Of a stretch of 47,448 bases of DNA, positions 8,856 to 18,768 are shown in pieces; position 1 is the stretch's first letter, and each line of letters opens with the position of its first letter. A model generated the notes under the pieces. The model saw only the letters and a program-made list of their open reading frames with translations, searched no databases and was not told the DNA's origin. A program made the position numbers and the translations under genes. Origin of the DNA: Flavobacteriales bacterium (lineage in GTDB: Bacteria; Bacteroidota; Bacteroidia; NS11-12g; UBA955); assembly GCA_002737625.1 (NCBI GenBank), contig NSIB01000003.1:1-47448 (forward strand). The letters run 5' to 3'.

Positions 8856-9713
8856 ATGGAATCCCTCAATATTGTTTCATCCATGGTCACTATGGCTACA
8901 CAAATTCGGCGCGATATACTTCGCATGGTTCATGCTGTATCCAGTGGGCACCCTGGTGGTTCTTTGGGCTGTGTGGATTATTTTACTGCGTTGCATTTTC
9001 ATTTCATGAAGCACAATGCGGCCAATTTTAACATGAGTGGAAATGGGGAAGACGTTTTCTTTTTGAGTAATGGGCACATTTCGCCGGTTTATTACAGTAC
9101 GTTGGCTCGCTCGGGTTACTTTCCAGTAGCAGAGTTGGCCACTTTTCGTAAATTGAATTCAAGGCTACAAGGTCACCCCGCAACCCACGAGCACCTTCCA
9201 GGTATTCGTGTTGCGACAGGCTCTTTGGGACAGGGTTTGAGCGTAGCGTCCGGCTTGGCGCTTCAGAAAAAAATTGATCATGATACTCACACGGTTTGGG
9301 TGGTTACCGGCGATGGAGAATTGCAAGAAGGTCAGATTTGGGAGGCGGTAATGTTTGCGGCCCACCGAAAATTGGATAATATGATCGTTGCGGTTGATTT
9401 CAATCAGAAACAAATTGATGGATCTACAGGCGATGTGATGGGCTTAACGGAGTGGACGTCGAAATTCTTGGCCTTTGGCTGGGAAGTGTTGGAAATGGAT
9501 GGTAACAACTGGGATAGCATCATGAAAGTGATTCCCGAGGCCCAGTCTAAGTTGGGTGGCGGCAAGCCGATTGTGATCATCATGAAAACTGAAATGGGGC
9601 AGGGTGTTGACTTTATGATGGGCACACATGCTTGGCATGGTAAGGCTCCGAACGATGAACAGTTGGAGCGTGCGTTGGCACAATTGCCTGAGACGGCACA
9701 CGGAGATTATTAA
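8856..9713 (+). CDS. tkt: Transketolase, N-terminal (thiamine pyrophosphate-binding) subunit
   Basis: N-terminal half of a transketolase that moves two-carbon units between sugar phosphates in the pentose phosphate pathway. The 285 residues carry the conserved 'SSGHPGGSLGCVDYFTALHF', 'GHPATHEHLPGIRVATGSLG' and the TPP/Mg motif GDGELQEGQIWEA, then a second conserved Asn/Gln stretch (DFNQKQIDG). It stops cleanly after the first domain, as in two-gene transketolases. Its partner is the gene at 11138. Unusually, a VWA gene lies between the halves, all on the same strand with gaps of 48 and 5 bases. Confidence 0.94.
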   Translation: MESLNIVSSMVTMATQIRRDILRMVHAVSSGHPGGSLGCVDYFTALHFHFMKHNAANFNMSGNGEDVFFLSNGHISPVYYSTLARSGYFPVAELATFRKLNSRLQGHPATHEHLPGIRVATGSLGQGLSVASGLALQKKIDHDTHTVWVVTGDGELQEGQIWEAVMFAAHRKLDNMIVAVDFNQKQIDGSTGDVMGLTEWTSKFLAFGWEVLEMDGNNWDSIMKVIPEAQSKLGGGKPIVIIMKTEMGQGVDFMMGTHAWHGKAPNDEQLERALAQLPETAHGDY

Positions 9714-9761
9714 TGGCATGATAATGGATTGACGGGCATCGAGTTATCCAAAATACAAACT

Positions 9762-11132
9762 ATGAGAAAAATCACGCTATTGCTCTGCTTACTGATTGTG
9801 TCTTCTTTGGGCGCACAAGTAAAAAACGGGTATCCCGGACAAAAAACGCGGATGTTGTTTTTGCTTGACGGCAGTGGAAGTATGTTGGCGGAGATGGGGA
9901 ATTCAACGCGATGGGCGGTAGCTGTTACGTTGATGAATAAAATGGTGGATACGTTGCGGTCGGTTGAGAATTTGGAGGTGGGATTGCGTGTTTTTGGTCA
10001 TACCCAGCCCAACGAGAAAAAAGATTGTAACGACACGAAATTGGAAGTGCCTTTTGCGCCTTTCAATCACAAACAGTTCACGGCTAAATTAAAGACTATA
10101 AAGCCTTTGGGATATACGTCGATTGCGCAATCGTTGTTGGCATCGGCAAAAGATTTTCCTGCAGACCCTACGGCGAGAAATATCATCATCATCATCACAG
10201 ATGGGGTAGAAGAATGCGGCGGAGATCCTTGTGCAATTAGTATCGCCTTACAACAAAAGGGCATTATATTGAGACCGTTTGTTATTGGTTTAGGAACTGA
10301 TAGTGAGGCGTTTAGGAATGCCTATTCATGTACGGGGAGATACTTTAACGCAGAAACGCCAGCACAATTTCAAAAAATTATTGGGGTAATTATCAACCAA
10401 GCGTTGAACAATACAACGGTTCAAATCAACTTGTTGGATAACCAGGGTTTGCCAAGAGAAACGGACGTCCCTTTGACCATTTTTGATGCCGACAACGGTC
10501 AGATGGTTGAGAATGTGATTCATACAATGAACGGAAAGGGTGTGCCCGATACATTGTATTTGGATCCTGTACGTCGTTATAGAGTTGTGGCCCACACCAA
10601 GCCTCAGGTGAGTTCGGAGATTTTTGAAATGGTTCCAGGAAAGCACAATGTGATTCCGTTGCAGACCCCCCAAGGAAGTTTGTTGTTGAAGATGGGAGGA
10701 ATTACCAAATACCCTCGATTGCAGGCCATTGTGCGGAAGGGGAATACCATGCAAACAATCAATGCGCAAGAGTTCAACACAATAGAAAAATATATTGTTG
10801 GGGGTTACGATTTAGAGATTTTAACCATTCCGAGATTAAAATTCAACGGAGTTCAAATCAAACAAAATCAAACATTTACGATAGAGATTCCCAATCCTGG
10901 GGTTTTGCAATTGAGCATTGGCAAGGATGTTACGGGCGCTATTTTTCAGAGGGTGGATAATAAATTGGAGTGGGTGATGGATTTGAGTGGCACGGTGCCA
11001 AAGCAGATGATAAATATGCAGCCTGGCGAATACACGGTTGTTTATCGCACGGCTGGGGAGACACGCACTCTATACAGTAAATCGAAAATATTTAAAATCA
11101 ATTCAGGAACCAATACGCAATTATCTATCTAA
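9762..11132 (+). CDS. Exported von Willebrand factor A domain protein
   Basis: 456 residues starting at ATG 9762, with a signal peptide ([19 protein letters not shown]). A VWA domain occupies about residues 28-215: the metal-ion site is intact, with DGSGSM at the first strand, a Thr in '[11 protein letters not shown]' and an Asp in '[16 protein letters not shown]'. Two Cys pairs in 'ECGGDPC' and near 'NAYSCTG' suggest disulphides outside the cytoplasm. The C-terminal half looks like beta-sandwich repeats (about 225-456) and no transmembrane helix is seen. Function unknown; VWA domains bind protein partners. It lies between the two transketolase halves, 5 bases before the second, which is not explained by its predicted location. 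The 11 extra track residues are before the signal peptide. Confidence 0.86.
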   Translation: MRKITLLLCLLIVSSLGAQVKNGYPGQKTRMLFLLDGSGSMLAEMGNSTRWAVAVTLMNKMVDTLRSVENLEVGLRVFGHTQPNEKKDCNDTKLEVPFAPFNHKQFTAKLKTIKPLGYTSIAQSLLASAKDFPADPTARNIIIIITDGVEECGGDPCAISIALQQKGIILRPFVIGLGTDSEAFRNAYSCTGRYFNAETPAQFQKIIGVIINQALNNTTVQINLLDNQGLPRETDVPLTIFDADNGQMVENVIHTMNGKGVPDTLYLDPVRRYRVVAHTKPQVSSEIFEMVPGKHNVIPLQTPQGSLLLKMGGITKYPRLQAIVRKGNTMQTINAQEFNTIEKYIVGGYDLEILTIPRLKFNGVQIKQNQTFTIEIPNPGVLQLSIGKDVTGAIFQRVDNKLEWVMDLSGTVPKQMINMQPGEYTVVYRTAGETRTLYSKSKIFKINSGTNTQLSI

Positions 11133-11137
11133 CACAC

Positions 11138-12094
11138 ATGAAATCATACGAAATTTTAGGACAAAAAGACACCCGCAGTGGTTTTGGTGCTGGATTACAC
11201 GAAGCTGGCAAGTTGGACAGCAATGTAGTTGCGTTGTGTTCGGATTTAACGGGTTCTTTGATGATGGATGCCTTCAAGGATGAATTCCCAGAGCGTTTTA
11301 TTCAGGCGGGGATTGCGGAGGCAAATATGATTAGTGCTTCGGCGGGATTGGCTACAGGTGGCAAGATTCCGTTTGCGGGTACGTTTGCGAATTTTGCAAC
11401 AGGCCGGGTATACGATCAAATTCGTCAGAGTGTGGCTTACAGTCATAAGAACGTGAAAATCTGTGCATCGCATGCAGGATTGACATTGGGAGAGGACGGC
11501 GCCACGCACCAAATTTTGGAAGATCTTGGATTGATGAAGATGTTGCCAGGAATGGTGGTGATTAACCCATGCGATTACAATCAGACGAAGGCTGCCACGA
11601 TGGCCATTGCCAAATATGATGGTCCTTGTTATCTGCGTTTTGGTCGTCCCAAGTGGCCCGTATTTATTCCTGAAGACATGCCATTTGAAATTGGCAAAGC
11701 GTTGATGTTGAGCGAGGGCAAAGACGTAACCATTTTTGCTACCGGTCATATGGTATGGAAGGCGATTGAAGCCGGACATGTTTTGGCGGAGAAGGGGATT
11801 GATGCGGAGGTGATTAATATTCATACGATTAAGCCTTTGGATAGGGATGCGATTTTGGCATCGGCGAAAAAGACGGGTTGTGTGGTAAGTGCGGAGGAGC
11901 ATCAGATGAATGGCGGTTTGGGTGATAGCATTGCTCAATTGTTGAGCAGGGAGTTGCCAACACCGATGGAGTATGTGGCTGTGAACGATTCATTTGGAGA
12001 GAGTGGCACGCCGGATCAGTTGTTAGAGAAGTACGGATTAACTACGGCGGCGATAGTGGCTGCGGCGGAACGTGCGATTGCTAGAAAGGCATAA
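11138..12094 (+). CDS. tkt: Transketolase, C-terminal (pyrimidine-binding) subunit
   Basis: Second half of the split transketolase. The 318 residues contain the pyrimidine-binding domain ([19 protein letters not shown], with the catalytic Glu in 'GIAEANM'; '[19 protein letters not shown]'; '[17 protein letters not shown]') and the C-terminal regulatory domain ([17 protein letters not shown]; '[15 protein letters not shown]'; '[15 protein letters not shown]'). The two products must pair to build active sites at their interface. It starts 5 bases after the VWA gene and is followed by a strong terminator at 12154. Confidence 0.95.
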   Translation: MKSYEILGQKDTRSGFGAGLHEAGKLDSNVVALCSDLTGSLMMDAFKDEFPERFIQAGIAEANMISASAGLATGGKIPFAGTFANFATGRVYDQIRQSVAYSHKNVKICASHAGLTLGEDGATHQILEDLGLMKMLPGMVVINPCDYNQTKAATMAIAKYDGPCYLRFGRPKWPVFIPEDMPFEIGKALMLSEGKDVTIFATGHMVWKAIEAGHVLAEKGIDAEVINIHTIKPLDRDAILASAKKTGCVVSAEEHQMNGGLGDSIAQLLSRELPTPMEYVAVNDSFGESGTPDQLLEKYGLTTAAIVAAAERAIARKA

Positions 12095-12153
12095 AAGGTT
12101 AGACAAATTCAGATCGTTGCGGGTCGTTTCGATGCGTATGCGGTTGTATCTTT

Positions 12154-12183
12154 GAGGCCCGGCGAAGCCGGGCCTCTTTTTTT
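12154..12183 (+). terminator. Strong intrinsic terminator after the transketolase operon
   Basis: Ten perfect pairs (gaggcccggc / gccgggcctc) around a gaa loop, followed by seven Ts. It sits 60 bases after the transketolase stop and 22 bases before the mfd ATG, so mfd must have its own promoter in the last few bases or depend on read-through. The track's TTG start for mfd at 12152 lies in this hairpin and is not credible. Confidence 0.93.
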
Positions 12184-12205
12184 ACGGGGTAGTGAGCAAT
12201 ACACG

Positions 12206-15200
12206 ATGAATACGAGAGAAATTTTGGGTGCCTTTGCCCAAATCCAACCCATGCAAGCACTGTCGGCCGCGGCGGAGCACGCGGCCGAACCCATCTACCT
12301 CCAAGGGCTGGCTGGCTCGGGCTTCGCCCTCGCCACCGCCACCCTCTACGCTTCAATATCCCGTCCCATCATCGCAATCCTCCCCAACAAAGACGAAGCC
12401 CAATATTTTAAATCCGACCTCGAAAATCTCCTCGTCGGTGAATCCATCTATTTCCTCCCAGATTCCTTCCTCAAACCCTATAATGCCGCCCGTGAAAATG
12501 CCATGGGTGTGCAAGAACGTATCGAAACCCTCAATGCCCTTCGTAAAAATAACAAACGCATCTTCGTAACCTATGGCTCCGCCATAGCAGAATATGTGGT
12601 CGATAAAATTGAACTCGAAAAATCTTCCATCGATATCGCTAGAGGCCAAAATCTAGATACCGAATTTTTGATGGAATTTCTGGAAATCAATGGCTTTGAA
12701 CGACGGGATTTTGTGTTCGCTCCCGGTGAATTTAGCATCCGCGGGGGAATTGTCGACCTATTCAGTTTCGCCCACGAATTCCCCTTTCGCATAGAACTCG
12801 ATGGTGATATCATCGAAAGTATCCGTACGTTTGATGTCAACGACCAACTTTCCCTCAAAGAAATTGCCCATTTCTCGCTTCTCCCCAATATTCAAGATCA
12901 ACGCGATCAAGAAACCACAATATCCATTACCGATTACTTTGATCCTAAAACACTGGTTGTTGCGTTCGACCTTAGCTTTCAAATTGAAGAACTTGGCAAA
13001 GCCTGGGAAAAAGCCCTCCAAATCCATCAAGAAGCCGTTGATTTTGGCAGAGAAGTCATCCCCAAACACCCCAAACAAATTTGGAATACGCCCAAAGGCC
13101 TCATGTCGGCCCTACAGCCCTTCACTCAAATACATAATAGCGGCGCTAGACCCACCGGAAAAATTGAAATTATCGAATTCTTGCAACAGCCGCAACCGCT
13201 CTTCAAAAGGAATTTTTCGATGCTCACCGAATGGATGCAATCCAATAAAGCCGAAGGCCTATCAACACTTGTATTTAGTGAGAATAGCCGTCAGATAGAA
13301 CGACTCATTGCAATTTTAGCCGATACCCAGTCCCAAGTCAGCTTTGAACCCGTGTATCAGGGATTGTCGTCCGGATTTGTGGATCGCGACGTAAAAATTG
13401 CTTTTACAACAGAGCATCAGCTGTTTGATAAATATTATCGTCCGCGGGGACGACAAAAATATTCGTCGCAAACATCGCTCACGTTAAGAGAACTAAAACA
13501 CTTAAAACCCGGGGATTTTGTTACTCATATTGATCATGGCATCGGCAGATTTGCGGGCCTGGAGAAAATGGATGTTCACGGTGTAAAGCAGGAAGTGGTG
13601 CGCATCGTATACAAGGACAACGATTTACTCTATGTGTCTGTGAATAGTTTGCACAAAATAAGTAAATACACAGGAAAGGATGGCACACCCCCAAGCATGC
13701 ACAAGTTGGGGAGTCCACAGTGGGATAAACAGAAAAAGGCGACAAAAAAGAAGGTTAAAGATATTGCCCGAGAGTTGATTGCATTGTACGCAAAGCGGAA
13801 ATTACAGCAGGGATTTGCGTTTGGGCCAGACAATTATATGCAGATGGAGTTGGAAGCCAGCTTTTTTTATGAGGATACGCCGGATCAAGCCAAAGCGGTG
13901 GAGGATACAAAACGAGATATGGAATCTCCGCAGCCGATGGACCGATTGGTGTGTGGCGATGTGGGTTTCGGCAAAACAGAGGTCGCCATGCGCGCCGCAT
14001 TTAAAGCCGTTTGTGATAGTAAACAGGTGGCGGTTCTAGTGCCAACAACAATTTTAGCACAACAGCATTTCCGTTCATTCTCAAAGCGATTTGCGGGGTT
14101 TCCTATAACCGTGGATTATATAAACCGATTTAAATCGGCCAAGGAGCAAAAAGACACATTGGAGAAGGTGAAAGCGGGAAAAGTAGATGTGCTCATTGGT
14201 ACGCATCGTATTTTAGGCAAAGACATCGAGTTTAAAGATTTGGGGTTGATGATCATCGACGAAGAACAGAAATTTGGTGTGGCCGCCAAAGAGAAATTGA
14301 AGGAATTTAAAGTAAATGTGGATGCACTCACACTCACGGCTACACCCATACCGCGGACTTTGCACTTTAGCTTGATGGGAGCTCGGGATTTGTCTATTAT
14401 TAACACCCCACCGCCCAACCGTCAGCCTGTGCATACCGAATTACACATGTTCAACAAGGACTTAATTGCCGAGGCGGTTCAGCAAGAAATGGAACGGGGC
14501 GGACAGATCTTCTTTGTTCATAGCCGGGTGAAAGACATCCATGAGATGGCCAGAATTATTGGAGATCTGGTGCCTGGATGCAGGGTTTGTGTGGCTCATG
14601 GTCAGATGGAAGGACATGAATTGGAAGATGCGATGGTTCAGTTTATTGAGGGGGAGTTTGATGTACTCGTGGCAACAACCATTATTGAGAGTGGGTTGGA
14701 TATTCCCAATGCCAATACAATTATTATCAACAATGCGCACATGTTTGGTCTGAGTGATTTGCACCAAATGCGGGGTAGGGTGGGCCGTAGCAATACCAAG
14801 GCTTTCTGTTATTTGCTTTCACCTCCGGTATCTGTTTTGAGTGAGGATGCGCGGAAAAGATTGCGCACGTTGGAAGAATACAGTGAATTGGGCAGTGGGT
14901 TTCAGGTTGCGATGCGGGATTTGGATATCCGAGGGGCTGGAAATTTATTGGGCGGAGAGCAGTCTGGATTCATCAGCGAAATGGGGTTTGACATGTATCA
15001 TAAGATTTTGGATGAAGCGGTGAGGGAGTTAAAAAATGAAGAGTTTGATGCGTTGTTTGATCAACCCGACGATATCAGCAGCCGAGACTGTCAAGTAGAT
15101 ACCCAATTTGAAATGCTCATTCCATCGGAATACGTCACCCAAACCTCGGAACGATTGGCGTTGTACAGTGAATTATCAAATATTAATACGGAATTGGAAT

Positions 15201-15550
15201 TGCAGCGATTTGCAAACAATTTAAAAGATCGATTTGGTAAAATTCCAAATACGGTGGCGGCATTATTGGATACCGTTCGATTAAAATGGGCGGGCAAACA
15301 GCTTGGAATGGAGAAAATTTCACTCGGAAACGGTGGAATGCGTTGCTATTTTCCTGGCGATGCCAATGCGGCAGTATATCACAGCGACAGTTTTGTGGCC
15401 ATTATGGGTTTTGTTGCTAGCAATCCCAATAAGTTTAGCGTTAGACAAACCGATAAAGCGCTGATTGTGAGTGTGAAAGGGTTGGAAACGGTTTTCGAAG
15501 CGCTCCATGTATTGGGGGAATGGGACTTGCATCGGACAACAGAAATATAA
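12206..15550 (+). CDS. mfd: Transcription-repair coupling factor
   Basis: ATP-driven translocase that removes stalled RNA polymerase and recruits UvrA. The 1114 residues show the family order: UvrB-like N-terminal domains (residues 1-430), the RNA polymerase-interaction domain ('KPGDFVTHIDHGIGRFAGL', about 435-500), then the RecG-like helicase with DRLVCGDVGFGKTEVA (Walker A), MIIDEEQKFGV (DEEQ box), 'LTLTATPIPRTLHFSLMG' and GRVGRSNTKAFCYLL, and the TRCF C-terminal domain. Start is ATG 12206. Base use is striking: roughly the first 1.1 kb uses C-ending codons and the rest is G-rich on the coding strand. An in-frame GC palindrome lies at 12263. Confidence 0.97.
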   Translation: MNTREILGAFAQIQPMQALSAAAEHAAEPIYLQGLAGSGFALATATLYASISRPIIAILPNKDEAQYFKSDLENLLVGESIYFLPDSFLKPYNAARENAMGVQERIETLNALRKNNKRIFVTYGSAIAEYVVDKIELEKSSIDIARGQNLDTEFLMEFLEINGFERRDFVFAPGEFSIRGGIVDLFSFAHEFPFRIELDGDIIESIRTFDVNDQLSLKEIAHFSLLPNIQDQRDQETTISITDYFDPKTLVVAFDLSFQIEELGKAWEKALQIHQEAVDFGREVIPKHPKQIWNTPKGLMSALQPFTQIHNSGARPTGKIEIIEFLQQPQPLFKRNFSMLTEWMQSNKAEGLSTLVFSENSRQIERLIAILADTQSQVSFEPVYQGLSSGFVDRDVKIAFTTEHQLFDKYYRPRGRQKYSSQTSLTLRELKHLKPGDFVTHIDHGIGRFAGLEKMDVHGVKQEVVRIVYKDNDLLYVSVNSLHKISKYTGKDGTPPSMHKLGSPQWDKQKKATKKKVKDIARELIALYAKRKLQQGFAFGPDNYMQMELEASFFYEDTPDQAKAVEDTKRDMESPQPMDRLVCGDVGFGKTEVAMRAAFKAVCDSKQVAVLVPTTILAQQHFRSFSKRFAGFPITVDYINRFKSAKEQKDTLEKVKAGKVDVLIGTHRILGKDIEFKDLGLMIIDEEQKFGVAAKEKLKEFKVNVDALTLTATPIPRTLHFSLMGARDLSIINTPPPNRQPVHTELHMFNKDLIAEAVQQEMERGGQIFFVHSRVKDIHEMARIIGDLVPGCRVCVAHGQMEGHELEDAMVQFIEGEFDVLVATTIIESGLDIPNANTIIINNAHMFGLSDLHQMRGRVGRSNTKAFCYLLSPPVSVLSEDARKRLRTLEEYSELGSGFQVAMRDLDIRGAGNLLGGEQSGFISEMGFDMYHKILDEAVRELKNEEFDALFDQPDDISSRDCQVDTQFEMLIPSEYVTQTSERLALYSELSNINTELELQRFANNLKDRFGKIPNTVAALLDTVRLKWAGKQLGMEKISLGNGGMRCYFPGDANAAVYHSDSFVAIMGFVASNPNKFSVRQTDKALIVSVKGLETVFEALHVLGEWDLHRTTEI
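12263..12288. repeat. GC-rich inverted repeat inside mfd
   Basis: Nine-base arms tcggccgcg (12263-12271) and cgcggccga (12280-12288) face each other around an 8-base loop. In frame it encodes the Ala-rich stretch near residues 20-28 (SAAAEHAAE). It opens the C-rich 5' part of the gene. Confidence 0.8.
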
Positions 15551-15577
15551 AAATCTTTGTAGGAATCACGCCATAAA

Positions 15578-16408
15578 TTATATCTTTCTAATGCCAGTTT
15601 CTTCGATGATGATTGCCTTGGCTTTGTACAAAACGCCAACGGTTTGTTTGAAAGCTTTTTTACTCATTCCCAATTTCGATTGAATGAGATTCGCATCAGA
15701 TTTGTCGTGCAGTGCTAAAAATCCCCCCGCAGCGGTGATAGCCTCTAATACAGTATCGGACAGGGTACTCACTTTCTTATGTCCCATCGGGGTAAGAGAT
15801 ACATCTACGTGTCCATTCTCTCTAACCAATCGAACATAGCCTTTTAATTGATCGCCCATTTCAATTCGTTGAAAGACTTCGTTTTTGTAAATAATTCCCT
15901 GATGCTTTTGGTTGATAATGACTCTAAACCCAATTTCAGTTTCTTCAAAACACAATAAATCAACGGCGGTATTATAAAGTAAGTGTACGTCCGTTTTTTC
16001 GAGCCATTTGGAAATTTTTGTACTGGCTAACAGTCGATCAGTGACTTCGTCGCGATACAAATATGCTACAGAGTGCTCTCCCTCCACCAGTTTGCGATGT
16101 TGTTCTTTGAAAGGTACGAAAAGGTCTTTCTCCAAACCCCAATCCAAGAATGCACCTATCCCAGTCGCTGAAACCACTTCCAAACATGCGAATTGCCCGA
16201 TTTCAATCATCGGAACAACGGTAGTGGCTGTTAAGCGGTCTTCTGAATCTCTAAAAATGAAAACATTAATTACATCCCCTTCAATGGCCTCGGACGGACA
16301 AAATTTATTGGGTAGTAATACTTCTACTCCCATTTCATCAACCAAATACCAACCTTGAGGTGTATCGTGATGAAAGGTCAAATCAAGGAATAGGCCGGTC
16401 TGAATCAT
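15578..16408 (-). CDS. CvfB-like S1-domain RNA-binding protein
   Basis: 276 residues with repeated OB/S1-type domains and a C-terminal winged helix: this is the layout of the CvfB/YitL family. S1-like pieces are visible in 'ATGIGAFLDWGLEKDLFVPF' (about residues 80-100) and 'GQLKGYVRLV'-like sequence near 190-215. The tail 'SKKAFKQTVGVLYKAKAIII' (about 250-270) is the winged-helix end found in the family. Likely binds RNA; in other bacteria relatives affect virulence-gene expression, which cannot be assumed here. I choose ATG 16408 over the track's TTG at 16420, since a promoter-like 'gacttttg' overlaps the latter. It is convergent with mfd, 27 bases apart, with no clear terminator between. 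Confidence 0.88.
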   Translation of the reverse strand: MIQTGLFLDLTFHHDTPQGWYLVDEMGVEVLLPNKFCPSEAIEGDVINVFIFRDSEDRLTATTVVPMIEIGQFACLEVVSATGIGAFLDWGLEKDLFVPFKEQHRKLVEGEHSVAYLYRDEVTDRLLASTKISKWLEKTDVHLLYNTAVDLLCFEETEIGFRVIINQKHQGIIYKNEVFQRIEMGDQLKGYVRLVRENGHVDVSLTPMGHKKVSTLSDTVLEAITAAGGFLALHDKSDANLIQSKLGMSKKAFKQTVGVLYKAKAIIIEETGIRKI

Positions 16409-16460
16409 ATCAATTTGCAAAAGTCGGGGTAAACTTTCACATTCACACGATAATAGATGT

Positions 16461-18749
16461 TTATCTCAGCAGGGTAACGCTACCAGAAAAGTGTTGGAGT
16501 TCGTTCTCTGGGTTTTTGAAGATAGCATCGTAGACATAAACACCACCCTGGCAAAGTTCTCCGTTTACAAAGCCATCCCACAGCGTAGATTGGTCTTTGG
16601 CTTCAAAAATTTGTTGTCCGTATCGGTTGTAAATCATGAGTCTGTAATTGCTAACAGTGAGGGGAGAATAAAGCCCAAAGTAATCGTTCGTTCCATCAGA
16701 GTTTTTAGGTGTAAATGCCGTTGGAAACCAGTATAATGGAATGGATTTCACCTTTATACTCTTCGTCATTGTGTCGGCACAACCATATTGATTGTCGGTA
16801 ATCAGCATGATATTGTAATTGCCATACATTTTATAAATGTGCTGTGGATCTCTTACCAAATCGTAATAGCCATCGCCGAAATCCCAAGACCATTTCGTAT
16901 CAATTTTAGATTTATTGGTAAAGGCCACATTTTGCGTCATCAAAGGGATGTAAGGATCGTACTTAAAATCCGCAATGGCACGAGGATAGACTCTTAAGTT
17001 TTGGGCATTGGTATCACGACAGCCATAGCTATTGGTCACAATCAAGTTGACTTTATAAGTTCCGGAGTCGGGGTAAAGGATATTTTCGTTTCGCTGGCCA
17101 GATTTTCTACCATTGCCGAAATCCCACTTATAGGTGCTAATGGTTCCAATGCCAGCGGTTGATGCGTTTGCGAATGGGAACATCAAATCTTCACAATCGG
17201 GTTTAACCATGAAGTAAGCATAGGGTTTGTTCGCTATGAAAAGAGTGCGGATTATGGTGTCTTTACAGAGGTTGCTGTTGTACACTATGTATGTCACTGT
17301 AGGGTATCCTGCCGATCCATAAAAGTGTGTCGGGCTCTTTCCTGCTGTTGTTGTACCATCACCAAACCACCAATATTCTTTGGCAAGGAATCCACTGCCC
17401 GGAGCGGTAAGTGAGGTGAATTTTACGATTTCGTTTTCGCAGGTATCTTCTACAACGTAGTTGGCTTGCGGTGCGCCTAGGATGCTTACATTTTTGAGGG
17501 TAGTGTCCTCACAACCATTTGCAGCGCGCACTATCAATTGGACTTTGTAATTTCCTGCTGGTGAGAAATGGCCAACCGTTGAATCGCCACTTCCTTTATT
17601 GCCATTGCCATAATTCCAACGCCATTGAACGAGGGTGTCGTCAACTACGGTTGATTTATCTGTAAATAGGACAGAATCTTTTTCACAAACACCATAGGAT
17701 GCAAAATTTGCGATAGGGCAGGGCGTCGTGTCGCTTAAGGTCCAAATACCCGAGAATTTCTGTCCAGTATGAATGAGAAGCGTATTTCTTGATGCAATAA
17801 CTCTTGACTGCACGGGGTAACTCCATTTGTTGGATGCGGCCACCCAGTTAATGGCTCCCATATTAGATTCTTGGATGGTGTTGGTTCCTGTATTGTGTTC
17901 TGAGCCTCGGTATGAGAATCCTAGACTGATCTCTGGTTTTGTACTATAGCCGCCATCATTTAGTATCCAAAAGCGATCCAACATTCTGCGTGCGTTTTCC
18001 GTTCCGAATTCATTTTTGACATTGTTTACGCCTGTTGGCATCGGTCTGTTGTTAGGCAATGAAACGGTTGGTGTTGGATAGGTTGCGATGGTTACAAAGG
18101 CACTATCTTTGGTTTGCAGACCTACATTTTTGACATTGTAATCAAAGGGGATGTCGGCACCGGTTACCGTTTGGAATGGCACAGTGTATAGAGGGCCGGC
18201 ACCTGCATCGCGAATATTCCATTGGACATATCCATAACCAATGGATGGGAACGACTCGGAGACAATTCCGCCTGTAGTTTTGGCGATTGCCGTTTCGGAT
18301 CTATTATTAATGATTAATGTTCTGCCGTTTAGTTGAAGCTGTTTTGAAAATAGGTTGAGTTTTCCAATTCCGCCTCCTGAATGACCTCCACCCACAAGAA
18401 TGTTCACTTGCATGGTTGGATTTGCGCTACATAGAAGGTCGATGGCTGGGAATGCAGTTACTGTGGTTCCCATGAATAATTGTGCGGCTCCGTTGAGTGT
18501 GACCCGGCCATTGTTATTCATGAAGATGGCTCCTGCGGAGTTGTTGATCCAGTTTCCGGTATAAAACAGATTGACATCACCGTTAAAAATCAATCTGGAA
18601 GCGCCTCGGGCCTCGTAATTCCCTTTGGTACCTGATATGACAATAAAACTTCCCGAGTTGGCTACCACATGGGCGCCATTATGAACCCAACCCTGACCAT
18701 AGAGGAGGGAAGAGGCTAATAATGCTAGGGATAGCAGTAACTTTTTCAT
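16461..18749 (-). CDS. Surface protein with four PKD domains and type-B T9SS C-terminal domain
   Basis: 762 residues. Signal peptide (MKKLLLSLALLASSLLYGQ), then about 310 residues of beta-rich sequence, then four PKD domains (about 345-425, 426-510, 511-590, 591-665) each with a WxFGDG-like core (WRWNYGNGN, YWWFGDGT, YKWDFGNGR, WSWDFGDGY). The C-terminus (about 672-762) is the gliding-motility-associated type-B sorting domain: 'FPTAFTPKNSDGTNDYFG', 'MIYNRYGQQIFEAKD', LWDGFVNG, GGVYVYDAIF. It should pass the outer membrane by type IX secretion. It is 19 bases after the repeat protein and probably shares its mRNA. No enzyme domain is visible, so a structural or adhesive role is likely. Confidence 0.92.
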   Translation of the reverse strand: MKKLLLSLALLASSLLYGQGWVHNGAHVVANSGSFIVISGTKGNYEARGASRLIFNGDVNLFYTGNWINNSAGAIFMNNNGRVTLNGAAQLFMGTTVTAFPAIDLLCSANPTMQVNILVGGGHSGGGIGKLNLFSKQLQLNGRTLIINNRSETAIAKTTGGIVSESFPSIGYGYVQWNIRDAGAGPLYTVPFQTVTGADIPFDYNVKNVGLQTKDSAFVTIATYPTPTVSLPNNRPMPTGVNNVKNEFGTENARRMLDRFWILNDGGYSTKPEISLGFSYRGSEHNTGTNTIQESNMGAINWVAASNKWSYPVQSRVIASRNTLLIHTGQKFSGIWTLSDTTPCPIANFASYGVCEKDSVLFTDKSTVVDDTLVQWRWNYGNGNKGSGDSTVGHFSPAGNYKVQLIVRAANGCEDTTLKNVSILGAPQANYVVEDTCENEIVKFTSLTAPGSGFLAKEYWWFGDGTTTAGKSPTHFYGSAGYPTVTYIVYNSNLCKDTIIRTLFIANKPYAYFMVKPDCEDLMFPFANASTAGIGTISTYKWDFGNGRKSGQRNENILYPDSGTYKVNLIVTNSYGCRDTNAQNLRVYPRAIADFKYDPYIPLMTQNVAFTNKSKIDTKWSWDFGDGYYDLVRDPQHIYKMYGNYNIMLITDNQYGCADTMTKSIKVKSIPLYWFPTAFTPKNSDGTNDYFGLYSPLTVSNYRLMIYNRYGQQIFEAKDQSTLWDGFVNGELCQGGVYVYDAIFKNPENELQHFSGSVTLLR

Positions 18750-18768
18750 CGTTTCTGTTTAGAGCGGA

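Noticed and set aside
9749-9764. Shared 'tacaaactatg' before the VWA gene and before the gene starting at 47342
   Set aside because: Two occurrences of an A-rich pre-start sequence are expected in a phylum that lacks Shine-Dalgarno sites and prefers A-rich leaders; no palindrome or promoter box is included.
11246-11938. 230-residue minus-strand ORF opposite transketolase C-half
   Set aside because: The sense frame is a clear, full-length conserved enzyme; the antisense product has no motif or plausible start context.
8856-12094. Transketolase split as a frameshift or disrupted single gene
   Set aside because: Each half begins and ends cleanly at a domain boundary and two-gene transketolases are a known form; the unusual point is the intervening gene, not the split.
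12152-12205. TTG start of mfd in the ORF track
   Set aside because: It falls inside the transketolase terminator hairpin; the ATG at 12206 gives the usual N-terminus.
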